From: Spirochaetales bacterium Spiro_01
GTDB taxonomy: Bacteria; Spirochaetota; Spirochaetia; Sphaerochaetales; Sphaerochaetaceae
Length of the DNA stretch: 5,756 nt
Direction of reading: 5' to 3'
Assembly (NCBI GenBank): GCA_001604265.1
Contig: LVBC01000083.1
Coordinates: 1-5,756, forward strand
Below are positions 1 to 5,221 of the stretch, in pieces (position 1 is the first letter of the stretch; each line of letters opens with the position of its first letter). The notes below the pieces were generated by a model, which saw only the letters and a program-made list of their open reading frames with translations, was not told where the DNA came from and did not search any database. The translations under genes were made by a program, and so were the position numbers.

Positions 1-7
1 AATTCCT

Positions 8-33
8 TTGATTGGCCTGCATTCTCGTATAAA
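8..33 (+). promoter_or_regulatory. Weak candidate promoter upstream of nagA
   Basis: TTGATT at 8-13 resembles a -35 box (4 of 6 matches) and TATAAA at 28-33 resembles a -10 box (5 of 6). The spacer is only 14 bases, shorter than the usual 16-18. Reading TAAACT at 30-35 as the -10 gives a 16-base spacer but a worse match. The window starts just upstream, so nagA may instead be transcribed from a preceding gene. Treat this as a possibility only. Confidence 0.22.
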
Positions 34-40
34 CTATCAG

Positions 41-48
41 GGGGAGGG
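41..48 (+). promoter_or_regulatory. Ribosome binding site of nagA
   Basis: A purine-rich run, GGGGAGGG, ends five bases before the ATG at 54. It contains a GGAGG-like core at normal spacing and supports 54 as the true start of nagA. Confidence 0.75.
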
Positions 49-53
49 ATAGG

Positions 54-1235
54 ATGCTGTTTCAGAATGCAAGGCTGATCCTGAAGGATGGAGTGCTGGA
101 AGATGGCTCACTCAGAGTGGAAGCTGGGATCATCGAGAGGGTGGGAAAGAATATTCCAAAGAACGAATGCGAGGAGGTCATAGACTGCAGAGGCCTCTAC
201 CTCTCTCCAGGCTTCATAGACATCCACAGCCACGGAGGCGGAGACCACGACATCATGGACGGGGATGCAGAGGACATAATACTTGCAGCAAGAGCGCACC
301 TTCAGCACGGCACTACCACCTACTACCCTACTACGATGACATCGAGCGACGAGGACCTCTTCAGAACATTCGACTGCTTCAGAAGGGCACTCGAGTGCAG
401 TGAGGCTCTTCCCCACATGCCGGGCCTCCATCTCGAGGGTCCCTTCCTCAATCCTCTCGAGAAGGGAGCGCAGAGCGATGAGTACATCAAGCTTCCACTT
501 CCAGAGAACTACCTTCCCCTGCTCGAGAAGGGAGATGGAATAATAGCAAGAGTCTCCTTTGCACCCGAGCTCGAGGGTGCACTCTCACTTGCCCAGGAGC
601 TTTCCAGGCGCGGCATAATGGCAGCAGCGGGACACACAGCGGCAACATACGAGGAGATAGAGAGGGCCTACGATGAGGGAGTCAGGCACCTGACGCACTT
701 CTACTCCGGCATGTCCACGATCACACGAAGAGGCGGCTTCAGGATTCTCGGTGCAGTCGAGGCCGGATACCTCTTAGATGGAATGAGCATAGAGCTCATT
801 TCCGATGGCATCCATCTGCCTCCCGAGCTTCTCAGGATGATTCTCAAGCTGAAGGACCACGACCATATCTGCCTCATAACAGACAGCATGAGGGGAGCTG
901 GAATGGGCGAAGGACCATCCATACTCGGAGCAAGGGATACCGGGACCAAGGTGATAATAGAGGATGGGATCGCGAAGCTGCCTGACAGGAGCTGCTTTGC
1001 AGGCAGCATCTGCACGATGGACAGAGCTGTGAGAACAATGCGGGACAAGGCGGGGCTGTCTCTTTCAGAGGCTATCAGAATGGCAAGCTTCAACCCTGCA
1101 AGGTTCATGGGCATCGACAGCCTCACAGGCTCGCTGGAAGCAGGAAAGGCCGCCGACCTGCTCATCTTCGATGAGGATATCGGAATCAAAGAGGTCTATG
1201 TCTCAGGAAGGAGAGCTTTCAGAGAACGCGCGTAA
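54..1235 (+). CDS. nagA: N-acetylglucosamine-6-phosphate deacetylase
   Basis: This cytoplasmic enzyme removes the acetyl group from N-acetylglucosamine-6-phosphate, giving glucosamine-6-phosphate and acetate for amino-sugar catabolism or cell-wall recycling. The 393 residues match the usual family length (about 380-400). The amidohydrolase layout is complete: a small N-terminal beta domain, then a metal-dependent TIM barrel, then the C-terminal strand return with SLEAGKAADLLIFD near 359-373. Visible site residues are His58 and His60 (IHSHG), Glu128 (HLEGPF), His194 (AGHT), His215 (THFYSGM), His254 (SDGIHL) and Asp277 (TDSM), the likely catalytic acid. The HxH pair is the two-metal form typical of Gram-positive and related enzymes, unlike the QxN of the E. 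coli enzyme. The segment after His215 reads YSG where the E. coli enzyme has FNA, the part that contacts the substrate phosphate. The start is set by the ATG with a good ribosome site. No nagB or PTS gene is visible. The TAA stop at 1233-1235 lies inside the 3' end of the convergent orphan gene. Confidence 0.94.
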   Translation: MLFQNARLILKDGVLEDGSLRVEAGIIERVGKNIPKNECEEVIDCRGLYLSPGFIDIHSHGGGDHDIMDGDAEDIILAARAHLQHGTTTYYPTTMTSSDEDLFRTFDCFRRALECSEALPHMPGLHLEGPFLNPLEKGAQSDEYIKLPLPENYLPLLEKGDGIIARVSFAPELEGALSLAQELSRRGIMAAAGHTAATYEEIERAYDEGVRHLTHFYSGMSTITRRGGFRILGAVEAGYLLDGMSIELISDGIHLPPELLRMILKLKDHDHICLITDSMRGAGMGEGPSILGARDTGTKVIIEDGIAKLPDRSCFAGSICTMDRAVRTMRDKAGLSLSEAIRMASFNPARFMGIDSLTGSLEAGKAADLLIFDEDIGIKEVYVSGRRAFRERA

Positions 1236-1527
1236 AGCCCTCCTCTCCAAGCTCGTACCTCTCTCCATTGGAAAGATCCAGGACCCTTGAATGGGTCTCT
1301 CCATTCTGATGCATCACGGAAATCCCATCGTATACTCCCATGAGCTGCAGGTCTCCAGAGTGCGGGCGCATGCAGTACAGCGAGACTCTCCTATCCTGGA
1401 GAATCAGATTCTTCAGCATCATATGGTAGAATGCAGAGACGAACGAGGAGGCCCTCACGCTTCTGTATCGGAAGAAGAGCGAGTGTTCATCGAGTGCATA
1501 GATATCGTAGCTATATAGAGTGCCCAC
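1219..1527 (-). CDS. Orphan protein of unknown function, 102 residues
   Basis: I do not recognise this protein. The frame looks coding: its codon choice (CTC, CTG, GAG, AGG, TAC) matches the neighbouring genes, whereas the opposite-strand frame gives a low-quality Arg/His-rich peptide. It has no signal peptide or membrane segment. Residues 22-43 look helical (SVRASSFVSAFYHMMLKN), followed by alternating strand-like segments near 46-53, 59-66, 69-73, 81-85 and 89-92, which suggests a small alpha/beta domain. The tripeptide NGE occurs twice, at 75-77 and 87-89, from a repeated 9-base stretch. The start is GTG at 1527. An in-frame TGA at 1533-1531 blocks any longer N-terminus, and no Shine-Dalgarno precedes the GTG. 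The only internal ATGs (codons 36-37) also lack one and would remove the predicted helix. Its TGA stop lies within nagA, giving a 17-base convergent overlap. Existence as a gene is likely; the start is uncertain. Confidence 0.68.
   Translation of the reverse strand: MGTLYSYDIYALDEHSLFFRYRSVRASSFVSAFYHMMLKNLILQDRRVSLYCMRPHSGDLQLMGVYDGISVMHQNGETHSRVLDLSNGERYELGEEGFTRVL
1281..1298. other. Small GC-rich hairpin just past nagA, inside the orphan gene
   Basis: GACCC at 1282-1286 pairs with GGGTC at 1293-1297 around the loop TTGAAT, with a possible extra G-T pair at 1281/1298. It begins about 46 bases after the nagA stop. No T-run follows on the + strand, so it is not a standard intrinsic terminator, though it could slow RNA polymerase or protect a nagA transcript end. 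It may equally be a chance result of the coding sequence on the other strand. Confidence 0.25.
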
Positions 1528-1533
1528 GATTCA

Positions 1534-1539
1534 TTTATA
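1534..1539 (-). promoter_or_regulatory. Candidate -10 box for the orphan gene
   Basis: On the - strand, TATAAA (1539 to 1534) lies in the AT-rich run TAATATAAAT. Six bases separate it from the GTG start at 1527, which is where transcription would be expected to begin. No good -35 sequence is found at 16-18 bases upstream. If real, the promoter would give a leaderless mRNA, which would explain the missing ribosome site. Confidence 0.3.
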
Positions 1540-1633
1540 TTACGAAAAGCATTCTGCATGTATTCCCTGCAGATTGGAAAAGAGACTCACAGAGGGCTTT
1601 TTTACAAGCTCTCATCCTTACCTAAGCTGCGCT

Positions 1634-1981
1634 TCAGCTCCTTGATGATATGAAGGCAGATAGGAGGCAGCCAAGCGAGATGGAAAGCAGCACAAGGCAC
1701 CTGAAGACCTGGAGAGAAAGAAGGATACCGAAGGCCTTCAGTACAAACTCGAGCGCGAGTGCCATCGTGACGAAAAGCAGGACAAAGGCAAAGGTATCAT
1801 TCTCCTCTCTGTCAGCTGCTGGATCGAGGATGAAAAAGAAGATGAGAATCGAAACTGCAGCAAGCAGTATCAGAAGGCATGCGATATCGCTTTCCATCCT
1901 TCCTGGGAGGGAAAGGAGTGCAGAAAGCATGAAAAGTACACCTACTGCAGACTTCACTCTCTTCTCTTTTCCTTTTTCCAT
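1634..1981 (-). CDS. Small integral membrane protein of unknown function, four predicted helices
   Basis: I cannot assign this 115-residue protein to a family. It starts with a Lys-rich, positively charged stretch (residues 2-10), which by the positive-inside rule places the N-terminus in the cytoplasm. Four hydrophobic segments follow, roughly at 11-27, 32-52, 64-88 and 90-111. The loop between the second and third (53-63, DPAADREENDT) is acidic and, with four passes, would also be cytoplasmic. No catalytic or metal-binding motif is apparent; single Cys residues at 35, 95 and 105 lie inside helices. Start choice is ATG at 1981, with AGGA at 1992-1989 seven bases upstream. It begins 57 bases after the sbcC stop in the same direction, with no convincing terminator between, so it may be co-transcribed with sbcDC. 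Size and four-helix form are shared by many unrelated small membrane proteins, so no function is inferred. Codon use matches the neighbours, including an in-frame CTC-GAG pair. Confidence 0.8.
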   Translation of the reverse strand: MEKGKEKRVKSAVGVLFMLSALLSLPGRMESDIACLLILLAAVSILIFFFILDPAADREENDTFAFVLLFVTMALALEFVLKAFGILLSLQVFRCLVLLSISLGCLLSAFISSRS

Positions 1982-1988
1982 GCACCTA

Positions 1989-1992
1989 TCCT
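1989..1992 (-). promoter_or_regulatory. Ribosome binding site of the small membrane protein gene
   Basis: AGGA on the - strand is seven bases before the ATG at 1981. A second AGGTG at 1987-1983 is too close to the ATG to act by itself. The match is modest but supports this start. Confidence 0.5.
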
Positions 1993-2038
1993 ATATCCAA
2001 AAAGGCTGGACATTGAATACCGATTCTGAGGAAACTCT

Positions 2039-5000
2039 CTACATAACGATCTCGACACGGCTTCCCTCTCCGGTGCTGTATACCCTTATCTTCTGCGCTA
2101 TGCTCTCATCCAGACTGTGGACGTGGGAGATGACACCGACAAGACGGCTTCCACCTGTGAGGGAGTTGAGGACCAAAAGCGCCTTGTCCAGGTACTGGTC
2201 ATCGAGGCTTCCGAAGCCCTCGTCGACGAAGAGTGCGTCAAGAGACTTTCCTCCACTGCTGTTCTGTATGACATCGGATAGACCGAGAGCGAGGGAAAGA
2301 GAGGTCACGAAGCTCTCTCCTCCAGAAAGTGTTCCCACCTCCCTGAGCTTTCCAGAGCCATTGTCCCGGATCATGATATCGAGGCCTGCAGAGGCATTCT
2401 TCCTGTCCGCATCCTGCCTGTGCTCCATCTGATAGAGTCCACCGCTCATCTCATCGAGGTGGGCATTGGCCATCTCGAGTATCTGCTCGAAGACCTGACC
2501 CAGCACATAGCTGTCGAAGGCTATCCTGCCATCGGCAGAGGCAGAGTAGCCTAAGGAGGCACTGCCGATGCGGTCGATGCTCTTCCAGACCCTTTCAGTA
2601 CTCTCGAGCAGCTTTCCTATGCTTCTCTCCTGAGCAAGGACCTCCTTGTGATTCTCATTCATATGCGAAAGCTCTACTCTTCTTCTGTCAAGCTCCTCTA
2701 TCTCGCAATCCAGCTTTGAGATCCTTGCATCAATCGCATTGAGGTCTACTCTCTCTCTTCCTCTTGTCTTCTCTTCAAGCTGAGCTATGCGTTCTTCAGT
2801 ACTGCTGCACTCCTGCCTGTATTTGACGATCTCTCCATGCATCGAAGAAAGAATGTCCTCTGCAGAGGAGGGATCCAGCTTTCCAATGACTCCTCTCGCC
2901 TCCTCGAGAGAAGGAATGCCTGCTCTTGAAAGAGCAGCTCCAAGAGCACCTTCCTGCTCTGCTGCGTCTCTTTCCAGCTTGGCCTTCAGGCCTTTTGATC
3001 TCTCCAGGCCTCCCTCAAGATTGGATTTCCTCTCTCTTGTCCTTCTGAGCTTCTCCCGATGCTCATCCACTTCAGACTGGAGAGAGGTGATTGCAGCCGA
3101 GAGCCTCTCGATCTGGTCATCTGCCTCCTTTCTGCTTCTGTACCTGAGACTCTTCTCCATCGCTTCAAGGTCTGCTCTGAGTCTTTCGACTGCAAGTCTC
3201 ATCTGCTGGTACTCGCTCTGCAGTGTCCCAAGAGACGAGTCAAGCTCGGCGACTCCTTTTCTCTCCTCTGAAAGCTTCCTCTCCGCCTCTGTTCTGCATC
3301 CACTTTTGCGCCTGGCCTCTTCATAGGCTGCACTCTCGCTTTCAAGAATCCTGGCGAGAGCTGCGACCTTCGCACCAAGATAGCTTTCAGAGACAAGGAC
3401 ATCCCAGGTTGTGCAGGAGCCGAAGAGCTCTGCTGCAGTATCGAGAGCCCTCTTCCTCCTCTCATTCAGAGCTGCGACCCTGCTACTGTATTCAAGCCTT
3501 TTCCTCTCAAGCTCATCGCTGATTTCTTCGCACTCCTTTTTGGAGAGCTCGACCTCCTCCTGGGTCGGATTATCTTCGCTTCTCTCAGCAAGGACTGCAA
3601 GGTGCTCTCCTGTACAGCGCGAGTGGCAGACAGGGCACTCTGCTTCTCCCTCCTGCTCGATACTTCTTCTGAGATTACCTGCAAGCAGGCCGGCATAGCC
3701 AGCTATGAAGGCCCTGTAGAGAGATCTGTTCCTCTCTTCGCTCTCCTTCACCTTCTGATCGAGCATTTCGATTTCTCCAGCCTCTCTAAGCAGCTCTGCA
3801 TTGGAAGTCTCTATCGCCCCGACCTCCTCTCTGAGCTTTTCTGCCTGTCCGTGAAGAGTCTCTGCTCTGTTCCTTCTCTCGCGGGAAAGCGACTCGGCCT
3901 GGGCTGTGTCTCCAAGTCCCTTTATGAACTCTTCGAGAACCGAAATCCTCTCTTCTGCACTCTTTCTTCTCTTCCTGCACAACTCGAGCTTCTCTTCTGC
4001 ATTCTTCGCTTCAGAGAGTGCAGTATCGAGCTTCCGTCCTTTCCTGTCCTGCTCCTCGTAGAAGGGAAGCTGCTCCATTGCACGCTCTCTTTCACTTGAA
4101 AGCCTTGCTATGCTTTCGACTTTGGACGCATCATTATCGATATCTGCCAGGGCAGATCTCTCGTCATCAAGGCACCGTGCAAGCAACGCCTCGAGACTTT
4201 CTATCTGTCCTTCGTTCTCGCGCTGCTGCAGCACGATATTATCGTATCTGTCCAGAACAGGCTTCACTATGTGATACGCCCTTTCAAGAAGAGCATAGGA
4301 TTCGCTCCGCTTCTCCATCCTCTCCCTGTCGCCCTCGAGCAGTGAAAGCCGCTTCCTGAGATCTGACAGCTCGTCAATTTCCGCATTCTCCTTCTCGGCA
4401 CGGCCCTTCGCCTCATGCAGCGCACTCTTCCTGCTGGCGCTTTCGTTCCTGCTTGCGCTGAGGCATGAAAGCTTCTCGGCCTCTTTTGAAATCAGGAGAG
4501 AAAGATTTGCATCAAGGTCCGGATTCGTATACGAGTAGAGGAATTGGTCATCTTCCTCATCCTCTGGTTCTGGACGAATGAAGATATCAGTCATCAGCTT
4601 TGCAAGCTCTGCACTCTTCTCTTCACGCAAATCGGCAATGCGCTTTCTTGCACCGTAGAGGAGCTCCTGCAGCTTCTGGTACCTCGTAGTATCGAAGAGC
4701 TTTGAGAGTATCTCCTTCTTCTTTGCACTGTCGGAGACAAGGAACTCCCTGAATTCGCCCTGTGCGAGCATGACTATCTTCCTGAACTGCTCGCATCTCA
4801 TGCCGACTACCTCGCAGACGCGCTCTGTTACCTTTGTCGCACCCACAATCGGATCTGCTCCTGGAATGGAAAGGACTGCACTCTCGTTGCAGTCGCCATA
4901 CTCGTCCGCTTTTCCTCTGGCGCGCGGAAAGTGAAGTGTCCTCTTTACATTGTACGCCTTTCCATCCTGCAGGAAGTCGAGCTCGACAACAGTATCCACA

Positions 5001-5221
5001 CTCTTGCTCTCCCTGTCACAGTGGAGCATCTCCTTTTTCTTTCTATCCCTTCCGCTCGCTTCTCCATAGAGGGCAAATACTATCGCATCGAAGATCGTCG
5101 TCTTTCCTGCACCAGTGTCCCCTGTGATGAGAAAGAGACCCTGCCTGAAGGAGGAGAAGTCTATCTCAGTTCTCTTTCTGTAGGAGCCGAAGGCCGACAT
5201 TGCAAGCTTTACAGGTCTCAT
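2039..5221 (-). CDS. sbcC: SbcC, ATPase subunit of the SbcCD DNA-end nuclease (Rad50-like)
   Basis: SbcC is the SMC-type ATPase partner of SbcD. The complex acts on double-strand ends, cutting hairpins, palindromes and protein-blocked ends. From the ATG at 5221 it has 1060 residues, normal for the family. The N-terminal ATPase lobe has Walker A GDTGAGKTT (34-42, Lys40) and a Q-loop at Gln154 (MLAQGEFREFL). Long charged coiled-coil arms run about 185-528 and 537-890, joined by the zinc hook CPVC (Cys529, Cys532) near the middle. The C-terminal lobe has the ABC signature LSGGES (965-970), Walker B ending in Asp1000-Glu1001 (ALFVDEGFGSLD), a D-loop GSLD and the switch His1033 (VISHV). All catalytic elements are present, so it should be active. 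The reading frame extends 35 codons further to 5326, but that part is the 3' end of sbcD in another frame; the MRPVKL start has a near-perfect ribosome site and overlaps the sbcD stop as ATGA. The TAG stop is at 2041-2039. Odd points are a third cysteine (Cys536) near the hook and an acidic stretch at 217-225. Confidence 0.96.
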   Translation of the reverse strand: MRPVKLAMSAFGSYRKRTEIDFSSFRQGLFLITGDTGAGKTTIFDAIVFALYGEASGRDRKKKEMLHCDRESKSVDTVVELDFLQDGKAYNVKRTLHFPRARGKADEYGDCNESAVLSIPGADPIVGATKVTERVCEVVGMRCEQFRKIVMLAQGEFREFLVSDSAKKKEILSKLFDTTRYQKLQELLYGARKRIADLREEKSAELAKLMTDIFIRPEPEDEEDDQFLYSYTNPDLDANLSLLISKEAEKLSCLSASRNESASRKSALHEAKGRAEKENAEIDELSDLRKRLSLLEGDRERMEKRSESYALLERAYHIVKPVLDRYDNIVLQQRENEGQIESLEALLARCLDDERSALADIDNDASKVESIARLSSERERAMEQLPFYEEQDRKGRKLDTALSEAKNAEEKLELCRKRRKSAEERISVLEEFIKGLGDTAQAESLSRERRNRAETLHGQAEKLREEVGAIETSNAELLREAGEIEMLDQKVKESEERNRSLYRAFIAGYAGLLAGNLRRSIEQEGEAECPVCHSRCTGEHLAVLAERSEDNPTQEEVELSKKECEEISDELERKRLEYSSRVAALNERRKRALDTAAELFGSCTTWDVLVSESYLGAKVAALARILESESAAYEEARRKSGCRTEAERKLSEERKGVAELDSSLGTLQSEYQQMRLAVERLRADLEAMEKSLRYRSRKEADDQIERLSAAITSLQSEVDEHREKLRRTRERKSNLEGGLERSKGLKAKLERDAAEQEGALGAALSRAGIPSLEEARGVIGKLDPSSAEDILSSMHGEIVKYRQECSSTEERIAQLEEKTRGRERVDLNAIDARISKLDCEIEELDRRRVELSHMNENHKEVLAQERSIGKLLESTERVWKSIDRIGSASLGYSASADGRIAFDSYVLGQVFEQILEMANAHLDEMSGGLYQMEHRQDADRKNASAGLDIMIRDNGSGKLREVGTLSGGESFVTSLSLALGLSDVIQNSSGGKSLDALFVDEGFGSLDDQYLDKALLVLNSLTGGSRLVGVISHVHSLDESIAQKIRVYSTGEGSRVEIVM

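Noticed and set aside
1291..1518. A + strand frame of 75 codons after nagA
   Set aside because: It overlaps the orphan gene on the - strand, whose codon use fits the window far better, and it has no ribosome site.
1581..1603. Possible intrinsic terminator ending in six Ts at 1598-1603 on the + strand
   Set aside because: The only stem before the T-run is CTC-ACA-GAG with mismatches below it, too weak, and it lies over 350 bases beyond nagA.
1993..2013. Hairpin ATATCCA / TGGACAT between sbcC and the membrane protein gene
   Set aside because: The stem of seven pairs is AT-rich with one G-T pair and no U-run follows it, so it does not qualify as a terminator for sbcC.
1650..2432. A long + strand frame of 260 codons
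   Set aside because: It is antisense to the membrane protein gene and the 3' end of sbcC. Its translation is Ser/Arg-rich without domain features, as expected when the complement of such codon use has few stops.
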